Assembly: GCA_037367355.1 (NCBI GenBank)
Contig: CM074699.1
Coordinates: 3,596,001-3,660,000 of the forward strand
DNA length: 64,000 nucleotides
Reading direction: 5' to 3'
Origin: Neoscytalidium dimidiatum
Lineage: Eukaryota > Ascomycota > Dothideomycetes > Botryosphaeriales > Botryosphaeriaceae
The notes under the pieces are model-generated. The model worked only from the letters and a program-made list of their open reading frames with translations. It was not told the DNA's origin and did not search any database. This document shows, piece by piece, positions 45,572 through 58,400 of the stretch (position 1 is the first letter of the stretch; each line of letters begins with the position of its first letter). A program made the position numbers and the translations under genes.

Positions 45572-47354
45572 CGACTCCTATCTTGCCTGACGGAGATATT
45601 AGTCTTTGTTATTCTGTGTCGAAGTTCGGAACGAGTGGCGGAGAGACGCGACAACGGGTCGCGAAGGAACCGAGCGTTTTCTTTGCAGGAGACCATTCTA
45701 AGAGCGAACCCTTGAAATGCAGGATCACGAGCAGTTGAAGTGGTCGTCCGGGCATGAATGTCGTGTGCTATTGGTAACATCTACGTCCAGACGACTACTA
45801 CAGCTGCCCACGTGAGTTGCGTTGCGATCTGAAGGGCGATCTCTTCTGCTATATGCTGTAACGCGCCGAAACGACCGGCCGGTTGGAGCACACAGATTTT
45901 TCGTAGTGCCACGCAAATTTTTGTACGTTGTGGTTGGCTATGATCTGCTCGTACGCTGTGAGATTTTGACCGGTACGCAAACGCCGGTCCATCGTTGCGC
46001 GGCAGCCTGACCGGTGAGCCTGTATACTTCCATCAGCCATTCGAATTTCTGGTCACTGACCGGTCAACCTCAGCACCTTGGGAACACATTATCCGATGTT
46101 GGCTTTTTTTGTTCTAGCATCCGGCGCCCGGCGCCCGATTCCAATGTTGTGGGTCGCCTAAATGCATCACGGCGCTGACCGGTCAGGATGTTGCATGCAG
46201 CTCGATGCCGTAGTTTTTATTGGTGCGTATAGGAAATTTATCCTACCATCCTTAGCATTGCCCGTGAATGCTGAATGAATCTGTGTACCTACGCTCATGT
46301 GGATTGGACAGGATGGAATTTATTTCCTAAGCGCCTTTGAACTTTGTTCCTAAGCGCCACTGGAAATTTGGCAGCAGCGCCATATCCAGTCTTTACTTCG
46401 CATTACAGAAGTATGCCAGCTTTCTGAAGTCCGTTAGCAGCATTCCAAGCTCTCAATTATCGCATCTTGCGCGTGTGTTTTAACTGTTAGCGAAAACATC
46501 GGTTGCTCTCGGGCGACGTCGAAGGATGATCCTTCCTAATCATATTGTGCGCTATGTTCTGTCAATACTCGTCTTCTTCTAGTCTTCTCTTTCCAGTTTT
46601 CTCCGACCAGAAAAGGTGGAGGAAGAATCGTCGTTCTGCAGGATCTTTGCTCTTAGCAAAAGCTCCGGCAACGCTCGGTTTTAGGTAGAAGGACGAGGCC
46701 GCGCAGTTGTTTGTTCGACTACATGATCAAGCTTGTTCAAGCCTAACCAGTGACATTCTGTGATACATAATATACATCATCGCATGCGAACCCATTATCA
46801 GTACCCTCTGAAACGGGAAGAGAAAGAAGGAGTAACACGTTACTAGGTGTGCAGCACAGTAGATGCCGTAGGGAACACCTGCAGGTAACCGACATTAGCA
46901 GCGGATGCTATGATGGTAACGACCGAGGAGGCAATATGCAGTGGCAGGTATCTATCTCGTCCGAAGATAATCGCGTCGCACTGTATGTGGAGTCACAACA
47001 TCGTCACATACTCCTCCGATGTAAGACGTGGCCGGCGGTGCGGCCCACAAGCGCGCGGAACGCCTCCGCGCATGCGCGCCCGCAGATCGTCACCGCATCG
47101 CGCACCAGCTGCATACGCGAGCGAGAGTGGCAACCGGAAAAGCTTCAACCTACCTACAACGTCCCTCCCCCCCCCCTCTCCACCACCTACCAGCTCACGG
47201 AACCGCAACCACTTATCTTCACCGTCCTGCCCTCTCGTTGGACACCGTTTGTCGAAGCGATTGGCTTTCGCTCGATCCGCGTCCGTGTTCCATATCCCAT
47301 ACCCCTCCCTCTTCTCTCTCCATTCAAATCATCTACTCTCCAACCGCCACGCCC
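45572..47354. other. Intergenic region with ACCGGT site cluster
   Basis: About 1.8 kb between the HET relic and the F-box-like gene. Between about 45.87 and 46.19 kb there are repeated ACCGGT-type palindromes. The remainder is AT-leaning; the last 250 bp before the F-box start are pyrimidine-rich with C-runs (47166). Confidence 0.5.
45871..46187. repeat. Cluster of (TG)ACCGGT(CA) palindromes
   Basis: Sites: ACGACCGGCCGGTTGG at about 45871, TTGACCGGTACG at 45966, ACGCCGGTCC at 45981, CTGACCGGTGAG at 46008, CTGACCGGTCAACC at 46057 and GCTGACCGGTCAGG at 46175. Two of them contain the perfect 10-bp palindrome TGACCGGTCA. They are spaced 15-120 bp apart. Confidence 0.5.
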
Positions 47355-48615
47355 ATGCCCACCCCGCACATCCCACTCGAACTCCACCACCACATCCTCG
47401 CCTACACCCCCTCCGTCCCCGCGTCCGCGCACCTCCCCTGGCTGTGGCGCACCTGCCGGCGGACGTCGCGCCTCGTGCGCGCGGCCGCCGAGCGCGTCTT
47501 CGTGGAGCGGCATCTGCGGCATCCGCGGACGGTGGTGCGGTTCCCGCTGGGGGAAGGGGCCGTGGCGGAGGGCGGCGATGGCGAGGGGAGGGTGACGGTC
47601 TACGGATTGGAGGTTGTGTTGAGGTTCGTTGGGTTTGAGGAGGAAGGGGAAGAGGACGAGAGGGACGGTGGTGGTGGCGGTGGAGAAGGAGGAGAAGGAG
47701 CAAGGGAGCGAAGACGTGGTGGTGATGGTGCGTGGATGTCACGGCGAGCGATCTTCAGGGACGTGAGGCCGGAAGCATGTTTTGGGGTGGGAGTGCTGGA
47801 CGTGACGAAGGCGCGGTGGAGGGAGGCGGTGGAAGGGTGGTCGGTTGGTGGAGGTGATAGTGTTGCTACTGGCGTGCCGGCAGACCCCAGCGGGAAGGGG
47901 AAAGTGCCCGTGATGTTACATCCGCAAGCTTGGGGCTACTGGGTTGAGATGCGAGGACTGGCACTGGACCCGGAGCTACCAGACCTACGCATTGACTACG
48001 AGAGGAGGGAGATCTCCTTCGATTGGCGACGCATGCTGGATGAGTTCTTCGGGGAAGAGACGTATGCCATCCGCCGACTTGGGGCGCAGTTGGTGCGTCT
48101 CAACCTCCTTCCGCATTTCACCATACATCAAACTCGGATTTGTCGATGATCATAGCCCCGCTCTCTTGCATCGTCGCTAACGGCCGCAGGAACGCGCGCG
48201 AGAAAATAATGAGGCGAAAGATGCATTGACGGACGCTACAGAATCCTTATCCCAAACGCGTATACCCGAAAAGGAAATCGCATGTGAAGGCGAGTTGATT
48301 GGTGATGTATTACTAAATCCACGACGGGATGTGGAGGAGCTGGATCACGATGCTTACCTGGCCGCGCGCCAGCAAAGGGTCAAAAGATGGCACAGAAGGC
48401 AGAAGCGAACCAGAATGTCTGACGTCGTCCCTGATTCGTCCTCGGGAAATGATATCTCAACAAATGGCGTTCAGCGCGCATCCGAACACGAGAGGGTGCT
48501 CGAGATGCTGAGGCTGCGTGAGGACCTCGCCAAGGACGTCTCAATTTGCGACGACGCGAACGAGGTGCGGGCCGTCTACCGATGGAATCCGGAGCATGAT
48601 GGCATTAGCATATGA
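47355..48615 (+). CDS. F-box-like protein, function unknown
   Basis: Exons 47355..48092 and 48190..48615 (97-bp intron, phase 0, joining GAQL|ERARE) give 387 residues. The frame is open well upstream, but the ATG at 47355 (CGCCCATGCCC) puts an F-box-like segment at the N-terminus: HIPLELHHHILAYTP, then LWRTCRRTSRLVRAAAERVF, the usual pattern P.E....I...L...L......VSR. An acidic/Gly-rich insert (EEEGEEDERD then a Gly run) lies near residues 95-120. The C-terminal exon is helical and charged. F-box proteins link substrates to SCF ubiquitin ligase through Skp1, but the rest of the protein shows no known substrate domain. The whole assignment rests on a short motif. Confidence 0.65.
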
Positions 48616-51600
48616 ACAGACGCGTGCTCTCGGCGCTTCCCAGGCGTCCTAAAACCGGGCAACAGTAGAGGATCTGATACATGCTTCCAAATCTTGATTC
48701 ACTCCGTACCTTATCTCAGGAGGAATCGAATCAATGGCGGTGACCCTCTTCACAGAGGGAATGATTGAATCGATGAAGACCTGCGTTCGGAAGGAAGTGA
48801 GGAAAAAGAGTAGTAGATCTCTTGGGACGGGATTCCGCGGGCCGCTGCGCAACCTTCTGGACCGTCTTTACAATTGTTCGTCATGCAGGTCCTCATTTCC
48901 AACCGCAGCCACAATGAGCCGATTTTTGCCTGTGTGCTGCACGTCGGACGTTTGTTTAGCCAGTAGCAAATTTTCCACAACCTGGTCGCACTCCGGATCT
49001 CGACAACGGACCGCGACTCGTGGTTCTGAGACTCTACCTCGACGCCACAGGCAGATGATGGAGATTTCGACGGGGCGTTCGAGCTCTGAGCGGAAGGTCC
49101 TCAAGACGGCCATTTCAAATTGAACCACAGCGACGGGCTGGTGGCTTCATTGTAGTAATAGTAGGAGTGAGAATTTGTAAAAAAAAAAAAAAAAGAAAAA
49201 GAAAGTATGTAGCCGACATGCATTCTGCAGGAGAAGAGACGGCGCGTACTAAAAGTCGATGTCTTAGGTCTTGGAGAATGGCGATGAGGATTTCCAGACC
49301 TGGCAGCGCCGGTTCCTGCATCAATAAAGACAGATCTCCGCTCGCTATTCGCCAGCCGCTCATTAACGACTTCCGGGGACGGGGGCCTGGTGGTTCCCGC
49401 GACGCAGCCCGGCCCTTTGATTAATTCCGCGGAGAAGAGGTCCTTTTTGGGATGGAGCTTCTGCGAGTTTGTGCCTGGGGCAGGAAAAGTGCTTACCTTG
49501 TTGGTCACTTCGCGCTCTCGAGCACGTTCTGCGCAGAGCTCTCTGCGCACCAACTCATCATCCCAGCCCGGACAGCCGGCATCATCCCTGCGTCTCACCA
49601 CCTTCCGGGCTCCTCTTTTCCTCTGTCAAGTCCACACACCGGGCCCTGACACCTGCGCCATCGCGATCGAGGGAGGGTACCCCTTGGCTGCCTGGAATGT
49701 CTATCTGGTGTCATCACTGAGTTTTTGTGAGACGAAAAATCCGGATCGTCGGTTGGCCCAGGCGGCCACGCCTTTTGCCAACTCTAAAAGGCGAACGACG
49801 CGGGGCTGATGATCGGAAGTTTAATTCCTCCCCGACTCGCGAGAAGCATTTTTGCTGCTTACTGTGCAGTGAAGCTAAGCCTCGGACCGCAAGCTGAGCC
49901 GTGAGCTGCCACGTTCTTTTTGTTTTTCTCTTGTCCGGTTCCGCTGCAGACCGGAACGGCCGAGAGGGGAGAACCATGGTCAATGAGTGGCGGAGAGGGC
50001 CCTGAAAAAGGTGTGCCGGACCCGCCGGGGGGGGTGGTCGGAGCGGGCTCGCAGCAGCAGCAGCATCAGCAATGCCACTGCAACTGGGCCAGCAAAGATC
50101 AAACGGTCGTCCCGCCCTGCCACCGCCCATCAAAGCTCGGATCAGGATGCAATCACGTGCACGAGCCGTGCGTTCTCGGAGCCGCTCGCCATCTCCAAAG
50201 CAACGACCACTACAGATTCTTTTTTTTGTGCACGCCCCAGGATAGCTGGATGGCCGAGTCTCCGAATGATAATGACGTGTCGGGCACTCGGCGCGAGGCC
50301 CGACTCAGGATCCTGAACTGCAATGCATCATGGTTTTGTTTGTGGCTTGAATGCATGGCAGGTCCTCCGTGTGGCTTCCATCGATATGCCCAGATCTACA
50401 GCACCCTCGACGCCGCAAGATCTCGCAGACGCAGACCGGCTAGCACATGCCGCGAATCGAGAGGCGAGCGAGCGTGCAAGGGGCGGCATAGGCTCCAGGA
50501 GGCGGAAGGGCAGGCGCGTGGTGAGGTGCTACGATAACACAGAGCGCGGTATTGTCTAGTCGAGGCGCGGCATGGCTCCGGATTGGGCGATCAGCGGTTC
50601 CTGCGTCTCTGCGTCTGGGGGGACGTTGATCGACGGCCGCCTTGAGCGCTCGAGCGAGCCCGAGCGCGCTGGCGGATACTGCGCTTATTTGCCTCTGATG
50701 GTCTGTTAGAAAGTTGGACCCTTTGACGCGACTGCGGGCTTCTGAGTGGCCCGACCAGGCCCTTGGCGGCAGCGCGCTGAAGACAATCGTCGGCAGTTTT
50801 TTGAGCTGTCGTCCAGCGTGCTGGAGCTGCGAGCGGGGTAATCCTGAGAAGCGGCCGCGAGATCGCTGGTTCTGCCCAAGCCAACCTTACTCTTCTTGCC
50901 TAGATTAGCCGCTGCGGCAGAGCTCCGCGAGCGCACAAAGGAACACGTAGGTCATGCTGCCGCCGTTAGTGCTGCTTAGATGTCGTGCTTGAACTGACTC
51001 ATTCGTGCGAGCGCGAGGTGCGACTGTAGTAATGGGCCCACATATGATTCGTCTCGCAAGCGTTATGCAAATCAGCGTGCATAGTGCGCGCGCTATGACG
51101 GCTTATGCGCGTCTTCACCCTGACTCAGCACGCTGACCTCAAGCTCCGATGCTGTGCTCAAGGCATGCTGCGTTGCGGAAATATTCACCCTGCGTATTGT
51201 GGGAGCCTCCTCGGCAGCGGGCATGCCCACCGCCCTCCGCCCTCTGCCCGACTCCGCCCAGTGGGGTAGCCGTGTTCCAGATCGATGACACCCTGGAGCA
51301 GCGGCGGAGAGCGCATCGTAGTCTCCGGCCTCTACGGCAGGTGCAGTCGAGGCGCGGAGAGGGAAGCTTTCCGTATCAGTCCCATCTAAGACAGGCTGTG
51401 GCGTCCCCGCGAGAAGGAATTTTGAAGCTACGGCTGCTGATTGGAGGCGCCGAAGCAGGCATCGTATAGAAGCGCTAGCTGTCGGATGCTGCCTTGGATA
51501 GAGGTGGGAGCTAAGATCGGAGGTGCGGTGGCATGGGAACGCGCCCCCGCTCGCTTGAGAGGGCCAGATGTGTATGAAGACGCGAGGGACAAGCAGCGGT

Positions 51601-52830
51601 ATCAGAAACAGCGTGACTCGAGGGAGGGGAGAAAAAAAAAAAAAAAGGATGGCACAGCCATGATATGCTGGCGCAATAATGGGGTCGAGACTGATGGCTT
51701 GTGGGCGCCTGAAGGTGCACCACCACACTCGGTTGTGGTGATGGCATCCTCCTCTTGCGCGCAGGATGCAGAAACAAGCAAGCACACGTCCGGTCGTGTG
51801 ATTTGGGTAGGCTTCAGCTCTGGCTTTGGACCCCAAGCTGCAAGGGAGAGGCGGGCGGGAGACAGTGAGGGCGGGTGAAGGCTGACTCGCGCTCGGCTTC
51901 TTTTTTTTTTTTTTTCTCCTCCTCGCGGGCTCTGGCGACCCTTGCCGCACTCGAGAGTCGGCCAGACGGCGCTATGACGGCAGCAGTCGCGCGATGCTGA
52001 GGCGGACGGCGGCGAGGTCGCTGGGAGGGGCCAGCAATTGGCCGGCGGGCCGAGGATAGAGCAGAGGCACGGAGGGGAGCTTTGCAGTGGGATCAGAGGG
52101 GAGTGCGCTGGCCCGCGTCAGCGGAGACGAGGTTTAGGCGGCACTCGGGACAGCGGAGTGGGGACCTTGGACCATCCGCCATGGCCAGACGTCGCATCCC
52201 ATCGCATCGCTGTTCAGACTGCACCGCACTGAGCGTCGGCATTGGCGGGGCGGCGCTGTGGATCCTCGGCCAGGCGTTCGCAGGCTGGACAGTCGCACAA
52301 CAATGGCCTGCGGGCCCTGATGTTTCTAAACATACTCCTGTTGCTTGCCCGTACCTCCTGCAGCTCCGGGCTCTCGCGCAAAAGCAAATGCACATTGTAT
52401 TCGGCGGCGCAGAGCGCAGAGCCCGCTCGCGGGCCGGCTGTGCGCTGAGCAGCAGGCCTGCGGGTAGCACGCGCGCACCAACGCCAGCACCAACACCATC
52501 ACCAGCAGTTGGGCCTCGTCTGTTGCATGCGCCGCTGCCCTGCCCCGTCCCCCAGTGTCGTCCGTCGTGCGGGCGTGCGGGCGCTCGTCGGAGCTGTTGC
52601 CGCTTCGAGCGCTGTGTGATGCCAGACGAGCAAGCTGATGCTCCATAGGAGATTGCCGCAAGGGGCGAGCATCCACCGCGAGCCCCAGCGCCTTGGCCGC
52701 GGAACTCTGGCGGCTTGCGGGCTTGCAGTGCGGCGTTCAGCGAGGGTCCCGCGCGCGCGCTCTCTGCCTCTCGCTCTTTTTCTCGTAAGAGGCCTGACTG
52801 GCAATGCCGTGGCCGCTTCTCGCAGAGCAC

Positions 52831-52861
<31 letters not shown>

Positions 52862-54059
52862 CAGCAGCAGCCACCCGCCTCACCAGCTTTGGGTGCCATC
52901 TGCGCGCAATGGCTGCCGGCAGCACGCTACTCGCCACGTCACTCGCCGCCGTCCGGGTCCAGTTGCTCTGACGCTTCTGCATTCTGTGTGCCAAAAGCAA
53001 GTCCGAGTCGAGAGAGCGCGGCCGCCTTGCTACAAGCTCAGCGAGCCCCAGCCTGACTTTTTCGAGGCGCTCAGGATCGCCGCCGTGCAGAGCGCCCTCC
53101 CTCTCGGGTGCCACGCCAACGCGCCGCCCTGCATGTACAATTGCGCCGCCGCCTGCGCCTGGCGGCGTCAGATGATGGCTGTATCGCGTCCCGGGGCGCG
53201 CCGTGCTGTTGGAGGATCCGTCTGCGTGTTGCTTCACGGCCTTCTAGTTCTACAGTAGCAAGCAGGTTAGCTAGGTACACGTCCAAACCATGCCATGCGT
53301 AGCTCGTCTCGTCGCGTTCCATCCATCCAATCGCTTGCTGCCCAACCCAATCTCCGCCCTGCCCCCAGGGCCGCCAGCCCGCCCCTCCGCCCGCTCTAGG
53401 TATTTCCAGCGTGACAAGAAAATGAAAACGTCCCGTCGTGCAAGGCCCGAACTCCTCCCACCATCCCGCATACCAGGAGTACCGAACGCCAGCGTGGCCC
53501 AGCCTCCTTAGACGCCCACCCCCCCTCCTGTCCCAGTTTGTGTGCCGACGCCATCATCACAAGCATTTTTTTTCCCGCCCTTTCCCCCACCCCCCCTCTT
53601 CTCCTTTTTGTTCCACCCGCCGACGTCAGCTACGCGTGAAAGCCCTGCGTCCGGAGCCAGCCCCCATGCCGACCCATTACTCGGAACATCGTACATCAAA
53701 CCTAGCGCCTCGCCTGGAACATGCTCGATGTTTGTACAGTCAAGGAAAAAGGAACGCCACGAACACCCGTAGCCCATGCGCGCCCCACGTCATTCCAAAT
53801 ACCGGAACACAGGGACCTTTTCGACAAAGGAAAAGAAAAAAGAAAAGGAAGAGCAAAGCGACGGACTTTGAAAGAAAACGTGAGGCTGAGAGAGCTGAGC
53901 ATCGCGTCCGGCTCCCCGTATCGGGCGCCCGTGTACCGGAAAGGAAGGAAAGAAAGCAGCTGGCGAGCAAGCACCGGATACAGAGTTTACAGAATAGAGC
54001 AAGGAAATGTACGCGTTCTTCGTATCGGGACATTATCGAGTTAATCGCGTGTCACGTCG
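48616..54059. other. Long GC-rich region without a supported gene
   Basis: About 5.4 kb. It holds A- and T-runs (49180, 51631, 51901), a (GCC)8 microsatellite at 52838, a pyrimidine-rich stretch at 53515-53620 and many overlapping long open frames on both strands. The frames overlap each other heavily and show low-complexity Arg/Ala/Ser/Pro composition, as expected from GC-rich non-coding DNA. No domain is recognised. Confidence 0.5.
52838..52861 (+). repeat. (GCC)8 microsatellite
   Basis: Eight uninterrupted GCC units inside the GC-rich gene-free region. Confidence 0.8.
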
Positions 54060-55062
54060 TCATCGCCTGCGCACGGCAGCTGCGGATGCTTGGCCGCTGG
54101 CCCCGCCCGCTCCCGTATGCTCCTCCATGAGGTCCAGCGTCTTGGTGAGAACTGCAAGATGGTGAGCCGTGACGTGAAGCACCTCCTGCGGCGCACCGCG
54201 AACTTACTTGCGACAATTTCCTCTTCCCAGACCCCCATCTGGTAGTCCACCAGGCCGTGCTTCTCCATCGAGTCGCAGAGGCCGACCAACTCCTTGCCCA
54301 TGTTCTCCATGAAGTCGTACTCCATCAGGCTCTGCGGCGGGCGTGGCGCATGTCCGGATTCGGCCATATCCTGGACCATCTCTTTCTGCTTCTGCAGGAT
54401 GCTGAGCCAGGCCGTGTTGAATTCCTCCCAGAGTTTCAGGCGCTCTCCGTGCATGGGCTCGTCGTCTCGAACTAGACCTATTGTCAATTCAGCTGCTCGT
54501 TCGTGCATTGAGCGTCCGGTGCGGCTTACCCAGCGCTTCCGCATTTCCCAGCAGCCACTTCGTGATGCGCAGCAGGCAGCCGCCGCCCTCGCTCAGCCGG
54601 CCGTCGCGAATGCATTCAAAGGTCCTCTTGACCTGAGTCTGGTATTCTGCGTAGGTGTTGTCCCAATCTGACGCGCCTTGCGTCTGGGTGTAGTTTCCTT
54701 GGGCGTATGCCCCGTGCGAGCCGCCCTGCGTTGGGTCACTCATTCCAGCGGCGTATGCGGGAGCGAGAGGGTCCCGGCCGACGGGACTTTGAGTGGTATA
54801 AGAGAGGGATGAATATTGCGACGGCACGTTCTGCGCCGCCATTCCAGCCGCAGGGGCGCTAGTCGGTCCGCTTTCGCCAGGCACACCATAATACTGTTGT
54901 GGAACTCCAAATTGGGTTGACAACACCTCTATTGCTGCAGACTGCCGTGGCTGGTACTGTTGCACGGAATCGTAAGGTGACTGCGGAGCCGCCTGCTGCT
55001 GTGCCGGGACATTGTACATCATGTTTGACGCGTACTGCGAGTATTGTTGTGGCGTCCGCTGC

Positions 55063-55097
<35 letters not shown>

Positions 55098-55421
55098 CTG
55101 CTGCTGTTCTTGGCCGTACTCAGATTGGTACTGTAGGGCGCCGGCCTGTATCGACGATCCGACAAACTGTGCGCCTTCGCCGCCGTATCCGTAGCCGTAC
55201 CCTTGTCCCGTCCCGGCTCTGCCTGTCGAGGGTGCGGGTGTGGGGGACTGCGCGGTCAATGGGGTCTGTCGAAAGCGATCGGTCCCGCTCACGGCCGGGT
55301 ACTGAGAGGGCGTTCCTTGGATGAGTCCTTGTTGTCCGGTGTAGCCAGTGGGATTTGCCTGCCGCTGCCGCCGGTCATTATTGTCCATACCAGCCGACCT
55401 GCCCTTCTGAGGAGGATACAA
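54060..55421 (-). CDS. Conserved-looking fungal protein with poly-Q tract, function unknown
   Basis: Three exons on the minus strand: 55421..54530, 54477..54208, 54151..54060, with introns of 52 and 56 bp (GTAAGC...AATAG and GTAAGT...TTGCAG). The product is 417 residues, or 406 if it starts at the ATG at 55388. The N-terminal two-thirds is rich in Gln, Tyr, Gly, Ser and Pro and holds a run of about 16 Gln encoded by mixed CAG/CAA at 55059-55106. From about residue 245 the protein turns helical and conserved-looking (WDNTYAEYQTQVKRTFECIR; LKLWEEFNTAWLSILQKQKE; GKELVGLCDSMEKHGLVDYQ), ending with RRR. Spliced frame continuity at both junctions supports the model. I do not recognise the helical domain. 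Confidence 0.75.
55059..55106 (-). repeat. CAG/CAA poly-glutamine tract
   Basis: About 16 consecutive Gln codons within exon 1 of the unknown protein. Mixed CAG and CAA codons suggest selection for the tract rather than a young slippage expansion. Confidence 0.75.
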
Positions 55422-58400
55422 GGGCGGATCGCGCGCACCCCGTTGCCCCAGCGGCGATAGAGGAGGAGTCGCGTAGAGTGCCAGCTTTCCAGATTGTGCT
55501 GATTCTTATCCAGGCGATCGAAGCACGTCGGAGGGGTGGCCGGGGAAGCGAGCGGTGGTGGTGCGCGGTGAAGTAGCGAGGTGTGTGGAGGCCTTGGGAG
55601 GGCGGGTCACCGAGTCAGAGCTGGTGAATTGAACGAGAGGAGTTTGGCACTCACGATGGACTGAGGTCAGCGACGTGTGGGATATTAAACAGACGCGACT
55701 CAGGCCCGGCGCAGCAGAGCAATCGACCAATGGCACGCGCAGGCTGCGCCGTTGGAAGAATGGCGTAGCAGCCTCACGGTAGTCTATGATTGGCGCAAGG
55801 ATACCCTCGAGCAGCTGTGACGGGCAGCACGACCGGCTTCCGGTACCTCGATCGAGAGGGCACTCGGATTGACCCCTCCAAAGGCGGAGACTGGCGGGTC
55901 GCGTCAGCGAGGGTGGGCCGGCCAGACACGTATGTAGGCTGTGCCTGCCCGTGTCAAAAACAAAGCTTGTGAAGGAGCGGGGAGAATCCTTGAACGGAGT
56001 GGACGGTAGTGTTCGGCAGGGCTACGAAACGGAACGAGGAAGGGCAACCTTGCAAGAGTCGGCTGCAAAAGAGGAGACCCAAAATCGGCGCGATTGACGC
56101 TTCGGCCTGAAGGACAGTGTGCAAAGAAACGGGAACCTTGTCGCGCCCGCCCACGTTGGGTCGTCCCGCAGCAGCGCGAGTGATGCGGCGGGGCAGACGG
56201 GCAGGATTGGGTAGCGGGTATCAAAAGAGAGGGGAGGAAGGCGTCTTGATGGTGCCCTAGAAGGCGCGCCAACGTGCTATTTGTGCGCCGCCGCCCAAGT
56301 CACTGCTGAAATTCGAGGAAGATAGTTGAGGTGACCGGCGCAGAGCTGGCGCTGCGGGCGCCTCATTGGCCGGGACGCGCGCTCGCCGGCGATGAGGCCT
56401 GCCTGTAGCTGCCGGGCAGTTCGAGCTGATCGGCTCGGGAGGGCTCCTAGGGCTGGCCTGGAGCTGCCAGAGCGGGCTGCCGGTCAGGACGCGCTCCGTC
56501 CGTACCGCAGCGACGCCACGACGCGCCGGCCTGCTTCACGGGCGCCGCTGGATGCTGGATGCTGGCCGCTGACAGCGGCGCTGCGCGGGCTCGAGGGCTC
56601 GTGCTGGTGCTGGGGCGGGTAGCCGCGCCAAGTGAAGCATGCCGTCCGTGGGGAGCGTGGATGGGTCAGGTCAGGGTGCGGTTAGCAAAGGAAGAGCGCG
56701 CGCGCGCGCCAGCAGAAGGCCACGGGGGCGCCAGAAGCTGATGAAAGCACGTCCTAGCCGGAAGCTCTCTGGCGTGAACGAATTGACCGAGAAGGGCGGG
56801 GTGCTGGGGCGGAGGGCGATCCCAGGGTCATCAGCGTGCAGGCGCGGCTTCCTGTCAACCAGCGCCGCACTGCACCGCACCGTCTGTCCTGCCCGACGAT
56901 GCCGGCCACGAGACCACCGCGTGCGTCCGAAGCCCAGCCTCGCAGAGAAAAAAAAAAAAAGCATAATCGCACGCTCGCACCCGGCGACCGAGGACGGCCG
57001 CGCTGGGCTGACGCCTGAAGCGCCCCTGAGATTAGCGGGCCGGCATGAGGCAAGCCACCGCGCCTGTCGTCCTTCCTGCTTAGTCGTCACGTCACCTCGT
57101 GGCCGTCCGTGCTGTGGCGGGCAGCGCAGACCGGCAGCGCTGGCACTGGCAGCAGCAGAAGCAACGAGAGCGGCGCCCTGGAGCCTGCGCGAGCACTGAG
57201 AGCACTGAGCGGGCAGCGGCTCTGCCAGGGCGAGACGCGTTTCAGCGAGGGCGCAGCCCTGCGGCACCACGCCAAGGCAGGTCGCGCGCAGCTCCGAGGC
57301 TGTTGCGGCCGCCGCTCTCCAGACATGCTGCTGAGGTGTGCTAGGCGCGGGCAGGCAAGCTTGTATAGCGCACAGGGCGCAGAGATTCATCTCCTTTATG
57401 CGAGTACTGACCGGGGTGCGGGTTAACCAGAGCAGCCTAGCGCATCTTGTCGTCGATCCGGCCACCGGATCGCCTCTCAAGCCTCGCCAGGGCGTCGCCC
57501 TACCGCAGATCGTTGGCGTCCGTGGGCTGCGAGCGACGTTGGGCTGCGATTCATGCATCCACCGCGCCCGCCTCCTGCTGGCGCGCTCGAGATTGCCCTC
57601 TCGTCGTTTTTCCAGCCGACCTTCGCGCCATTGACCCGTTCTAGCTGTTCGCGGCAGCTGGTTGCGTGCGCCGCCGCTGGAAGCGGCTTCATGGCAGCAT
57701 GCAGCGGCGCTGTTTCGCCTCCGCTCGAGCCCCAGCGTCATCTCGCACGCACCCAGTCCGCGCTGCGCAGGTCCGCCGCGTCCGGGCCCGCTTGGGGTGC
57801 ACGTTACCAGCATTGCGCGCCGTTAATTTTAGCCTTCTCTCCAACAACACCGCGTCTCCTGTCACTACAGCACCAGCACCAGCACCACTGCCACCTCCCG
57901 TCCTCCACCGCCTGCGCCGCCGCGCCGCTTGATGTGCCATTGATCGGCCAACGGCCCCGGCATTGCATCACCTGAGGGCGCAAGGATTTTGGCGAAATTG
58001 CATACGCGACACGATCCGCCTTCGAGAAGCTCCTTCGAAGTGTTTCACCTCCTTCGAGAAGCAATTAGCGTTTCTATCCCAATTACGCTGGAACAGATCA
58101 CCGCAGCGAATGTGCGTGCGCCGAGGATCGTCGTGCACCTCCGACCGAGGACCTCGATGCTGCGCCGCCTACCTTGGCCCTATCTTACTCTACATGCGTC
58201 CGTAGATTGTCCGGCTCGCCTTGCTGCTGTGCCCTGGCCGCGCCGTGCTGGACAGTCGCCATTAGACTCCAGCCGTTGGACCCAGACTGCTGCCGAGCGA
58301 GCCTCTGCCAACCTTATCTGCCTGCTAACGGCGCGCCTTCCTCGCGAGCGTGCCACGCCGCCATTGCCTCGTTGGCAGCGGCAGCCTGTCGTAGCGCGAT

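Noticed and set aside
51093..51950. A 285-codon open frame on the minus strand
   Set aside because: Includes Lys and Phe runs that come from homopolymers; no domain, and overlapped by other equally long frames.
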